From positions 1 through 64,000 of the forward strand of contig JBCCXL010000010.1 of the NCBI GenBank assembly GCA_039191605.1: a stretch of DNA of 64,000 nucleotides. The letters run 5' to 3'. This stretch comes from JBCCXL01 sp039191605 (GTDB lineage Bacteria; Acidobacteriota; Thermoanaerobaculia; Multivoradales; JAHZIX01). Below the pieces are notes generated by a model. That model was not told where the DNA came from. It made no database searches and saw only the letters and a list, made by a program, of their open reading frames with translations. A program made the translations under genes and the position numbers. Below are positions 20,338-28,348 of this stretch, piece by piece; position 1 is the stretch's first letter; each line of letters opens with the position of its first letter.

Positions 20338-21585
20338 TCAAAGGGGTGGCATATCAAAGGACACGATACCCAGGGGCGGGAGCCCTCGGGCGTTGCGCAC
20401 GTAGCGCACGATGTGCACGATCTTGGTGGTCTGCACTCCGCCCAAGAAGGTCGATTCGGTGCTGTGGGTCTTGGCGTAGTCTTCGATCATCTTCCACGTC
20501 ACCTTGGTCTTGGCGATCTTCTTCTTCGCAGCGATGGCCCGCCGCACCGCCTTGAGGGTGCTGAAACCACCTTGATACATGCCGATGCCGAGGTTCAGAA
20601 TCTCGTCCTTCCCCTTGACTTGAAAGATCCTCGCCGCTTCATCCACCTTCAGGGCCAGCACCGCGGCGATGTAGAAGCGGCTCCACTTTGCGTGCACCGC
20701 CTTCTCCTTCCACTTGGCCGGCATCGCGCCGTGCTTCTTCGCGAACTTCGCGAACTTTGCCGCCTCTTTGGGGAACTTGCCGTCCGCATCCTTGATCGCC
20801 ACCTTGGTCAACTGCCCTGGTCCGCGGCTGCTACCGAGCCCCAGCTCCTCCGCAATCTTGCGGGTGATATCCGACGCCTTGTCTTCAGCGCGGATGATGC
20901 CTGCGATCAGGGATGCGCTCACCCATTTTCCACCGTGCTTCGAATGCCCTCCCGCCTTGATGATCGCCGCCGCATCGGCGGCCGGCGAGGAGGCTGCGGC
21001 CTTCTTCTTCGCTTCATCCTGGCGCTGCAGCCGTGGGCCCAGAGAGGTCCGTGATGCATCGCCTAGGGCGCTCGACGCCGGGGTCTGTTGCGCATCTCCC
21101 GTCCGATTGGTGGTCTCCTGCGGCCCTGCTACCCGCTCGACCGCCCCCTGCTGAACCGCCCCCTGCTGGACAGTATGAGCCAGCTCATGGGCGATCAGCC
21201 GCCGGCCCTCGGCGCTCCCGGGGCGAAACTCCCCCGCGCCAAAGGCGATGTCCGAACCCAGGGCGAAAGCCCGAGCGGAGATGGACTCCGCCGCTGCCTC
21301 GGCCCGCGGGCCGGTGTGCACTCGCACGGGCCCGAGATCCGCTCCGAGCCTGGGTTCAAAGAAGGAGCGCTCCGCTTCCGGTAGAGGCGATCCGGAACCC
21401 AAAGAGCGAACCGCCGCTTCGCCCTGGGGCGAAAGCTGGCTCTCCGCACCAGCCATCGCGGACCTCAGGATTCGGCGGGCTGCCGGCCGATAGGTCAGCA
21501 GCGGAGCGCTTCGGGCCTGTGTACTCCGGAAATTCGACGTACTCCGGAAATTCGACTTCCGGGGAGCTGTAGTTTGATGATTCAT
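20338..21585 (-). CDS. DUF4157 protein with lysozyme/lytic-transglycosylase-like C-terminus
   Basis: This is a 415-residue protein. A basic leader precedes a DUF4157 domain (about 55-145, HELAH at 133-137) and a Gln/Ala-rich linker with QQGAV repeats. The C-terminal domain (about 205-400) has ASLIAGIIRAED with candidate catalytic Glu234, then SRGPGQL at 253-259 and NLGIGMYQGG at 331-340. The order of a helix-borne Glu, a GPGQL-type turn and a later Gly/Tyr-rich helix is what one sees in lysozyme-fold transglycosylases. The call is from motif order only, so a divergent or non-catalytic relative is possible. It lies 71 bases after the next gene upstream in the array. Confidence 0.68.
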   Translation of the reverse strand: MNHQTTAPRKSNFRSTSNFRSTQARSAPLLTYRPAARRILRSAMAGAESQLSPQGEAAVRSLGSGSPLPEAERSFFEPRLGADLGPVRVHTGPRAEAAAESISARAFALGSDIAFGAGEFRPGSAEGRRLIAHELAHTVQQGAVQQGAVERVAGPQETTNRTGDAQQTPASSALGDASRTSLGPRLQRQDEAKKKAAASSPAADAAAIIKAGGHSKHGGKWVSASLIAGIIRAEDKASDITRKIAEELGLGSSRGPGQLTKVAIKDADGKFPKEAAKFAKFAKKHGAMPAKWKEKAVHAKWSRFYIAAVLALKVDEAARIFQVKGKDEILNLGIGMYQGGFSTLKAVRRAIAAKKKIAKTKVTWKMIEDYAKTHSTESTFLGGVQTTKIVHIVRYVRNARGLPPLGIVSFDMPPL

Positions 21586-21655
21586 CTCGAGGGTGATCCT
21601 CTTGCAATCGATCTCAGGCCGAGGGCATTAGGCGATACTCGTTCCAGAAGTTTCC

Positions 21656-22774
21656 TCAACAGGAATCCTTGTCCACCGAGCCGCAGGGGTTCTTCGGCAT
21701 CTTTCCCTTCTCCCGCTGCCGCTCACAGCACACCTGCTCCAGCACGGAGCTCTCGTAGCTCACGGTCACCGTGGTGTGCTTGCGTCTCGAGTGATAGCTG
21801 ATCTGGCGCATGGTGGCCTCGCCCCCAACGTGCACGCAGGCGAGGGAGCCGGAGTCCAGATCCCCTTGGTGCACCGCCTGGTTGCCGGTGGACTTTCCCT
21901 GGAGAAAGAAGACGGCGTAATTCATCGTCGCCTGGTCTCTTTTGTCCGGTGTGAAGTACTTGTTTTCCGGCCAGTCATCTCCCACCCGGTCATCCTTCGG
22001 CACCCCGAGATGATGGTACCCACAGCCCTCCACTCGCTTGACCGTGTGGGTGCCTGAGTCCGTCAGCCCCTCGATGGCGACCCCGCCGGTCACGGCGGCG
22101 GTGATCTGAGCCAGCGCGTCGTCCTTGTAGGTCGCCACCAGCTGCCCGGTGGGAATCAGCTGCCCATCGACATCGAAGGCGACGCCGTCGTAATGCACCA
22201 CGATGCTCTCGATCCAGGGGTCCCCCTTCTCGAATTCCTTCTCTTTCATGGTGTCGGTATCGCAGGCCCCGAAGTTTGGCTTTCCCTTGTCTCGGTAGGG
22301 CTGGATCCGCTGCCCGCCCCTCGATTCGGCGGCGGAGCCGGGGATGGCCCCCTGCTGCAGGGTATGGGTCAGCTCGTGGGCGATGAGTCGCCGGCCCGCG
22401 GTGCTGCCAGGCCGGTATTCTCCGGCTCCGAAGACCATGTCTGAACCCAGCGCGAAGGCTCGGGCCTGAACCGCCGACGTGGCCCGCTGCGCCGCGGCTC
22501 CGGTATGCACCCGGACCCCGCTGAGATCAGCGCCGAAGCGAGGCTCGAAGAAGCTGCGCTCGCTCTCGGGCAGCGGAGAGCCGGAGCTCAAGGAGTGAAT
22601 CGCATCTTCGGCCTTCGGGGTTACGGCTTCGGTGGCGCTATGCTCATTTCCCCTCAGCCGACGCCGAATCTGAGGCCTTGATCGGTGGCTTGAAGCCACC
22701 TTCTTTGTAGCCAGCTGCTTTCGAGCCAACTGCTTTGAAACCGCGGGAGGCCGCCCGCGGCGGTGGTTCGTCAT
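21656..22774 (-). CDS. DUF4157 protein with possible L,D-transpeptidase-like C-terminus
   Basis: This is a 372-residue protein. A Lys/Arg-rich leader (1-45) and a DUF4157 domain (about 55-145, HELTH at 133-137) are followed by a compact beta-rich domain (about 175-350). In that domain His302, Ser308/Ser310, Cys313 and His315 in HQGDLDSGSLACVHVGG resemble the His...S.GC active site of YkuD-type L,D-transpeptidases. The spacing is shorter than usual, so this is tentative. Several Cys at the extreme C-terminus could form disulfides. The ATG overlaps the stop of the preceding gene by four bases and has AAGGAGAAGGAG upstream, so the two are translationally coupled. Confidence 0.65.
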   Translation of the reverse strand: MTNHRRGRPPAVSKQLARKQLATKKVASSHRSRPQIRRRLRGNEHSATEAVTPKAEDAIHSLSSGSPLPESERSFFEPRFGADLSGVRVHTGAAAQRATSAVQARAFALGSDMVFGAGEYRPGSTAGRRLIAHELTHTLQQGAIPGSAAESRGGQRIQPYRDKGKPNFGACDTDTMKEKEFEKGDPWIESIVVHYDGVAFDVDGQLIPTGQLVATYKDDALAQITAAVTGGVAIEGLTDSGTHTVKRVEGCGYHHLGVPKDDRVGDDWPENKYFTPDKRDQATMNYAVFFLQGKSTGNQAVHQGDLDSGSLACVHVGGEATMRQISYHSRRKHTTVTVSYESSVLEQVCCERQREKGKMPKNPCGSVDKDSC

Positions 22775-24480
22775 CTCCTTCTCCTTCGTCTTCCTGAAGT
22801 AAAGCGTAGATAAATCTCCACCCGCCGGTTCAGCAGCCGGTGTCGAAAGCCGTTGCCGGCGACATTGAGGCGCGAGGCCCTCACTCCCGCTGGGCGCCCC
22901 GATCGAGGGAGCTGGCGGGTCACCCGTCGTCGCCGCTGCGCCGCCGAAAGCTTGGGATAGCGCTTCTTCAGAGCCGCCAGCAGCTGTCGGCGCGCCGCGG
23001 CGTACACTGCCCTCGCCCGCCGCCGGGAGAGGCCCTTGGCCTCGGCCTTGCCTTCCCGCCGAGTGGAGTGTCCAACGGCGATCAGGCGCAGGCGGGGCTG
23101 CCGCAAGAGGCGCGGGATGATCCGCTTCGAGAGGAAGCTGCCGTGGGCCGACTTCAGCTGATGGCGATTGGCCCCAAAGCCGAGGAGCCGGTAATGCCGG
23201 CCCGGCCTCACCACCTGGCCGATTCCAGAGCCGCGGCGGCTCACCGTGATCTCGCCGGCTCGGGTGGACGGCTGCTTGAGGTCTAGGTCCTCCAGGGTAT
23301 TGGTATCCCCTCGCAGACCGGTGCGGGCGTCGGAGGAGCGGATCTCCAATCGCCAGATCTCCCCGCCGAAATAGGCCTTGGCGATGTCCTGCAAGGAGAG
23401 GTAGGGCAGCACTTTCTTTCGCAGGTAGGCGCGCTCCTTAACGTAGGCCGCCATACCGCGCTGAGCCATCGGCAGGGTGGCGCGGGTGAGCACCTCCGTC
23501 ACCCCCTCCATCACCAAGCGCGGCTGCCGTAGATTGCGCAGCCACACCTGAAACTGCCTCGAGGTGTAGTAGTGAATGAGCTCGTGGAGCGCCACGTGGC
23601 CCAAGGCCTTGCCGCGAAGTCCGCGGTGGAGGTAGATCACGCGGCCACCATATTGACCGGGAGCGTTGAAGCCCGAAGCCAGCTGCAGCATCTGGCGGTA
23701 AAGCCAGCCGTAGGTCTTGCCTCGCACCTTCGCCTGATCCTTCTTGGCGAAGCGTTTCCAGGGCAGGGCGGTGGAGTCCTGAGAGATCTCCCGCAGCAGA
23801 GATTTGTATTGAGGAGATCTCGGACGCAGGATGTATTTCTCGATGGAGCTCCAATCGTCCAGCTGGTTGGCGATCAAGGCTTGATAGATCCCCTTCAGCT
23901 CCGTTTTCTGCTGTGCCGAAGCGGATTGCGAAGGCTGGAGAATTCTCATCACCTGGCGCAGGTCCGCGGGAAGCCTCGAGGTCTTGATCATCGGCCATCG
24001 CCTTCGAAGCCTGCCGTCCGCACGCCAGATAGCCGCCTTGACCTGCGTCCAGGTCAGGCGACTCGCCGGAGTATCGAGGATGCGCCGCGGCACCTTGAGG
24101 ACTGCCCGTAGGGCGCCAGCGCGAAACTCCCGGACGATTCGATCCTTTGCCTCGGAGGTCCAAGGCAGGTTCCCGGCTTTCCTGCCACATCGCCCCTGGG
24201 CCGGCAGCAGCAGAGCGTCAGCGATCTTCTGATAGCGCTTCGGATCATCCCGCGGAGACGAGGCCGGCGACTTGGTGCCGAGGGCCTGCCGGATCTTGCG
24301 GCGAGAGCCCGCCGAGCCCGCGGGAAGGGTCGTAGGCCGGGAAGTCGGGCGAGATGTTGGCCCCGAAGTCGGTCGAGAGCTGGGGCCAGAGGTCGGCCGG
24401 GAAGCCGGCCTCGAGGTTGGCCTCGACATCGGCCGGGAGGTTGGTAGGGAAGCCGCTCTGCGACGCCGGGGCCCGCTCAT
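22771..24480 (-). CDS. Gluzincin-like metallopeptidase with C-terminal OmpA-like domain, copy 2
   Basis: This 569-residue protein is a paralogue of the product of the preceding gene at 24477-26072. It starts with a disordered SRPTSRP repeat region (about 10-55). The central part contains HELIHYY (zinc motif HELIH at 299-303) and, 20 residues later, LVMEGVTEV, whose Glu could be the third zinc ligand. The last 130 residues contain LIAVGHSTRREG and a final NRRVEIYLRF, the pattern of OmpA-like peptidoglycan-associated domains. ATG 24480 was chosen because it overlaps the stop of the upstream gene by four bases. The frame stays open to 25344, but that extension reads opposite a different real frame. 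There is no DUF4157 domain and no signal peptide. Confidence 0.75.
   Translation of the reverse strand: MSGPRRRRAASLPTSRPMSRPTSRPASRPTSGPSSRPTSGPTSRPTSRPTTLPAGSAGSRRKIRQALGTKSPASSPRDDPKRYQKIADALLLPAQGRCGRKAGNLPWTSEAKDRIVREFRAGALRAVLKVPRRILDTPASRLTWTQVKAAIWRADGRLRRRWPMIKTSRLPADLRQVMRILQPSQSASAQQKTELKGIYQALIANQLDDWSSIEKYILRPRSPQYKSLLREISQDSTALPWKRFAKKDQAKVRGKTYGWLYRQMLQLASGFNAPGQYGGRVIYLHRGLRGKALGHVALHELIHYYTSRQFQVWLRNLRQPRLVMEGVTEVLTRATLPMAQRGMAAYVKERAYLRKKVLPYLSLQDIAKAYFGGEIWRLEIRSSDARTGLRGDTNTLEDLDLKQPSTRAGEITVSRRGSGIGQVVRPGRHYRLLGFGANRHQLKSAHGSFLSKRIIPRLLRQPRLRLIAVGHSTRREGKAEAKGLSRRRARAVYAAARRQLLAALKKRYPKLSAAQRRRRVTRQLPRSGRPAGVRASRLNVAGNGFRHRLLNRRVEIYLRFTSGRRRRRR
24335..24465 (-). repeat. 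Degenerate 12-bp coding repeat (SRPTSRP)
   Basis: About ten imperfect copies of a 12-base unit encode repeated Ser-Arg-Pro-Thr in the N-terminal region of the gluzincin-OmpA-like protein. Such low-complexity regions usually form flexible linkers. The unit is not palindromic and lies entirely within the gene. Confidence 0.8.
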
Positions 24481-26072
24481 GGGGGGCTCCCGGAGACGGG
24501 GACGCGCACCAAGAAGAGCTCTACCCGGCGGTTGAAGGCACGCCCCTGCACCGTGGAGTCGTCGGCGTGCATCTGATCGAAGCCCTCGCCGCTGGGCCGC
24601 GAGGCGCCCAACAGGCGAGCTGGAGCGATGCCGAGGCTCCGGGCGAAGCGATTGAAGGCGGCGGCGCGGCGACGAGAGAGACGACGGTTGAAGCTCGCCG
24701 AGCCGGTGGACGAGGTGTGGCCGACGAAGCGCAGCTGAAGATTCGGCTGAGCCGTCAGCATCGGCAGGATGACCTGGCGCAGATGGGTCTCGTGCTCCGG
24801 CCGGGGGTGGGTGCCGCCGATATCCAGATTCATGTAGCGATAGCGCTGGCCGGCATCGACCTCCTGCACGAAGCCGACGGCGCTGGCGGCCTGCTGGACC
24901 TCCTCCTGCCGGGTGGCGTTGGGATCCAGCCCCACCTGCTGCTGGAATTGATTCTGCGACTGCTGAGATTGTCCCTCCAGTCGCCATACCTCGCCGAGGA
25001 AGACGGCGCGGGCGAGGTCGTCCATGGAGATGTGGGGCATCAGCCGCTGATTCAGAATATCTACCCGGCCCTGGTAGTTGGCCCCCGACGCCCTGCGCCG
25101 CTGCAGCTGGGCGGGGGTCATGGCCTGACGGGCGAGGATCTCCGTCGCCCCCTCTAGAACCACCCGGGGTCCGGTGGTGGCGGCGGTCCAGTCGCGAAAG
25201 GCGTTGTCGGTGTGAAGATGCACCATCTCGTGAATCAGCGTCAGCATGCGGCTCGCCGGATCCTTGCCGGCGCTGATAAAGACCTGTCCCCCGCGATGAA
25301 AGCCCCCGCTGCGGCTCGCCATTCGGTTGTAGAGCCATTGCCAACTCTTCCCCATCAGCTGGCGGCGGTAGGCGGCGATATAGGCTGGGATCTGGGCCGC
25401 CGGCACTCCGTCAGCCACCAGCTTGCGGCGCACCCCCCTCAGGATGGGGGCCACCGGAAAGGTGCTGGAATTCGTCGCGAGAGCTTGCAGAAACGCCTGC
25501 CGTTGGGGCGATCCGGCGACCAGCTGGTACTGCCCCACAGTGGTGCGGTCGGGTAATTGATTGTCGATCCACTGCTCGACGAAATCTGCCGAGGGCGCCC
25601 CACCCACCGGAAAGTCCGGCTGGAAGACCACCACCGCGGCGCGACTTTGGGCGGCAGTCAGCGGAGTCGAGAGCATGGAGAAATGTCCCCGCAGCTGGCC
25701 GTCGGCGCTCTGGGCGTCGGCCTCCGCCGCAGCCTGAGTCGTTCGGGCGGCCACGGTACCCAGGAGCTTCGTCGGCTGCGCACTGAGCTGGGCGATGACG
25801 TGCCGCTCCATCTCCCGCTGAATCCGGGCCTCGGCAGCGCGATTCCAGGGCAGCTGCCCTGTGGCCGCCGGCACCAGCGGCCGCACAAAAAGACCATCGT
25901 GCACCGTGTCGAAGCGGGTGGGATCATCCAGCGGCGTTCGCTGGATCCGCGGGGCTGAAGGCCCTCCTTGCAGCACCGAACGAATACCCGAACGCCCGCC
26001 AGCGGTTATTGGAGAAGTCCCCCCAGCATTCCCTGGACGCCGTCGGCGTCGACGCGTGGCTCCTCCCCCCAT
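24477..26072 (-). CDS. Gluzincin-like metallopeptidase with C-terminal OmpA-like domain, copy 1
   Basis: This is a 531-residue protein. An Arg/Gly-rich start (1-45) is followed by a helical region and then the zinc motif HEMVHLH (HEMVH at 281-285), with a downstream Glu in VVLEGATEI. The C-terminal part (about 405-520) has LRFVGHTSSTGS and FNRRVELFLVR, matching OmpA-like domains that bind diaminopimelate-containing peptidoglycan. The neighbouring gene 22771-24480 encodes the same layout, so this is a tandem duplication with strong divergence. It starts four bases after the upstream DUF4157 gene ends. It could be a wall-anchored protease delivered or used by the injection system. There is no obvious export signal. 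Confidence 0.76.
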   Translation of the reverse strand: MGGGATRRRRRRPGNAGGTSPITAGGRSGIRSVLQGGPSAPRIQRTPLDDPTRFDTVHDGLFVRPLVPAATGQLPWNRAAEARIQREMERHVIAQLSAQPTKLLGTVAARTTQAAAEADAQSADGQLRGHFSMLSTPLTAAQSRAAVVVFQPDFPVGGAPSADFVEQWIDNQLPDRTTVGQYQLVAGSPQRQAFLQALATNSSTFPVAPILRGVRRKLVADGVPAAQIPAYIAAYRRQLMGKSWQWLYNRMASRSGGFHRGGQVFISAGKDPASRMLTLIHEMVHLHTDNAFRDWTAATTGPRVVLEGATEILARQAMTPAQLQRRRASGANYQGRVDILNQRLMPHISMDDLARAVFLGEVWRLEGQSQQSQNQFQQQVGLDPNATRQEEVQQAASAVGFVQEVDAGQRYRYMNLDIGGTHPRPEHETHLRQVILPMLTAQPNLQLRFVGHTSSTGSASFNRRLSRRRAAAFNRFARSLGIAPARLLGASRPSGEGFDQMHADDSTVQGRAFNRRVELFLVRVPVSGSPP

Positions 26073-26076
26073 GCCC

Positions 26077-26530
26077 TCAGAACCTCAACGCCACCCGGCC
26101 GAGCACCAGCAGCTGAGCGGGGTCGCCGGTGAGAGGAATCAACCCACGAGCCTCGGCGCCGAGCTCCACCCGCTCCCAGCGATAGCCGAGGCCGCCGCCG
26201 CCCTGAAGCCCCGCCGAGAAGTCGGTATCGCGATCGCCGGTAGCAGGGTCCGGCTGCACTCGGAAGCCGGTGTAGCCACCGGCGGCGAGGTCGAAGTACA
26301 CCCCTTCCATCGGCTGCTGGAGGCGGAAGCCGAAGTCTGCCAGCGCCGCTCCCAACACGTCGTCGCCGGCGCCGTCGAAGGTGGTGAGCAAGTGGAAGCC
26401 GAAGGTCGGCTGGAAGATCAGCGCCTGGCCACTGCGCAGCCCCACCTGGGTACCGAGGGCCAGGGCGCCCCGAACTTCGCCGTCCTGCACCGCAACGCCG
26501 CCGCTGAGGCTCACCGAGCCTCGGGAGTCG
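26077..26530 (-). repeat. Near-identical 3' segment shared with the neighbouring paralogue (copy 2)
   Basis: This 454-base segment aligns without a gap to 27895-28348, with only scattered, mostly third-position differences. It encodes the beta-barrel-like tail. The upstream peptidase regions of the two genes differ far more, which suggests recent gene conversion or strong constraint on the tail. Confidence 0.85.
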
Positions 26531-27891
26531 TCTTCATTGGCCTCTTCAGCAGAGCTCCCGGCGTTCCCCACGACGCGCTCCCCTCCAGTGAGAACCTCTC
26601 CACACTCCCCCGTAGGCCCACAGCAGGTCGCCAGATGATCATAGGCATGAGTATTGTGGAGAGCATCTTCGAAGGGGAGCCCGATGCGGTCGCTGCAGTC
26701 CTCTGCGGGCCTCCGTCCGCCCTGGTGTTCAATGTTGAGAACATTATGGGCATACTCGTGAACGATCGTTTTGGCGCGGCCTCGCAGGGCGCCGCAGGGA
26801 TGATCGTTACTGTTAAAAAAATTCCGGCAGAAGAAGATGTCGTTCTCGAAACCCGCCGGCTCCTCGGAGACAAAGGCATCGTGTGCCCTACAGAACCTAG
26901 TGCTACCCAACTGCTGCATCAGCACCTGCTCGGCATCGCAGCGGATAGTTCTTCCTCCCTGCTCCAAAGCACTGAGTAGCCTGGAGTAGTTGTCACGCAG
27001 CAAGGTGAGTTCCCGAGTGTAGGAGGCTTGTTGGTCATAGCCTGCATACCGGCCGAAGGAGGCACGGATGCTCTCCGCCATGCCGCAGCTGACACCCCGT
27101 ACTCCTCCAGGTTCAAGGGCATTGAGCTGAGCCCGTCTCAACGTATGGATGGTGTCCGCCACGGCGATCCGCGCTTCGTTCCAGGCCTCTCGGATCAACG
27201 CCTCCTGACCGGCGCAGCTGGAATGCATCGTGAACGAACCGCCGCCCTGAGTTGACTCTTCTTCTTCCTCCTGGCGCTGGAGGCGCTGCTCGAGGCCGCT
27301 GCCGCGGTAGCTCTGTGACAATTCCAGAATCTCAGGCGACTCAAGGTTGGCCCCTGTCGCCATGCCTTCCTGCCCATACGTTTCCCGCTGCCGAGGTTCA
27401 GCCTCGGGTGCTGTCTCTCTCTGCATCGCTCCCTGATGTATTGAGCCCCGCCGCACTGTTCCTTGCTGCACCGCTCCCTGCTGCAGCGTGTGAGTGAGCT
27501 CGTGGGCGATCAGCCGCCGCCCTTCTCGACTGCCGAGGCGATACTCTCCAGCGCCAAAGACCAAGTCCCCACCGAGAGCGAAGGCACGGGCGGAGACGAG
27601 CTGAGCCGCTGCAGCAGCCTGAGAGCCGGTATGAAGCCTCACCGCACCGAAGTCCATGCCGAAGCGGGGCTCGAAGAAGGAGCGTTCCGACGAGGGCAGA
27701 GGCTGCCCCGGGCCCAGGTTGGTCACCTGGCGCTGCACTCGATCCAGATCCGGCATCGGCGATGGGGAACCCTTAACAGAGGATCGGAGAAGGCGTCCCA
27801 AACGTCGTCGTGGGCCGCTCTGCATAGCGGCCGGGCACGCTGCCCCAACTGATGGATTCCGCTGAGGCTTCGAGATACGACGGCGAGCCAT
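26077..27891 (-). CDS. DUF4157 protein with M35-like metallopeptidase domain and beta-barrel-like C-terminus, copy 2
   Basis: This is a 604-residue protein with three parts. A DUF4157 domain (about 50-140) has HELTH at 130-134. After a Gln-rich linker, a Cys-containing domain (about 225-435) has a second zinc motif HEYAHN (HEYAH at 378-382), then NTHAYDHLATCC, which resembles the deuterolysin/lysine-specific endopeptidase (M35) layout. The C-terminal 165 residues consist of alternating hydrophobic beta strands and end in RVALRF, like a small outer-membrane barrel with a terminal Phe. It is a paralogue of the upstream gene 27895-29703. Their last 450 bases are almost the same, while the peptidase parts have diverged. 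It starts three bases after that gene. Confidence 0.76.
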   Translation of the reverse strand: MARRRISKPQRNPSVGAACPAAMQSGPRRRLGRLLRSSVKGSPSPMPDLDRVQRQVTNLGPGQPLPSSERSFFEPRFGMDFGAVRLHTGSQAAAAAQLVSARAFALGGDLVFGAGEYRLGSREGRRLIAHELTHTLQQGAVQQGTVRRGSIHQGAMQRETAPEAEPRQRETYGQEGMATGANLESPEILELSQSYRGSGLEQRLQRQEEEEESTQGGGSFTMHSSCAGQEALIREAWNEARIAVADTIHTLRRAQLNALEPGGVRGVSCGMAESIRASFGRYAGYDQQASYTRELTLLRDNYSRLLSALEQGGRTIRCDAEQVLMQQLGSTRFCRAHDAFVSEEPAGFENDIFFCRNFFNSNDHPCGALRGRAKTIVHEYAHNVLNIEHQGGRRPAEDCSDRIGLPFEDALHNTHAYDHLATCCGPTGECGEVLTGGERVVGNAGSSAEEANEDDSRGSVSLSGGVAVQDGEVRGALALGTQVGLRSGQALIFQPTFGFHLLTTFDGAGDDVLGAALADFGFRLQQPMEGVYFDLAAGGYTGFRVQPDPATGDRDTDFSAGLQGGGGLGYRWERVELGAEARGLIPLTGDPAQLLVLGRVALRF

Positions 27892-27894
27892 GAT

Positions 27895-28348
27895 TTAGAA
27901 CCTCAACGCCGCCCGGCCGAGCACCAGCAGCTGGGCGGGATCGCTGGTGAGGGGAATCAGCCCCCGGGCCTCGGCGCCGAGCTCCACCCGCTCCCAGCGA
28001 TAGCCGAGGCCGCCGCCGCCCTGGAGCCCCGCCGAGAAGTCGGTGTCGCGATCGCCGGTGACGGGATCCGGCTGTACTCGGAATCCGGTATAGCCGCCGG
28101 CGACGAGATCGAAGTACACCCCCTCCAGAGGCTGCTGGAGACGGAAGCCGAAGTCCGCCAGTGCCGCCCCCAGAACGTCGTCGCCGGCGCCATCGAAGGT
28201 GGTGAGCAGATGGAAGCCGAAGGTCGGCTGGAAGATCAGCGCCTGCCCGCTGCGTAGCCCCACCTGAGTGCCGAGGGCCAGGGCCCCCCGCACCTCACCG
28301 TCCTGCACCGCGACGCCGCCGCTGAGGCTCACCGAGCCCCGGGAGTCG
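27895..28348 (-). repeat. Near-identical 3' segment shared with the neighbouring paralogue (copy 1)
   Basis: This is the partner of 26077-26530. It is collinear over 454 bases and encodes the beta-barrel-like C-terminus of the first M35-like cargo protein. Confidence 0.85.

Noticed and set aside
24481..25344. Extension of the second gluzincin-OmpA-like gene by 288 codons upstream of ATG 24480
   Set aside because: The extension is Arg/Pro/Gly/Ser-rich and lies on the same strand in a different frame of the real upstream gene 24477-26072. The ATG at 24480 shows the usual four-base overlap.
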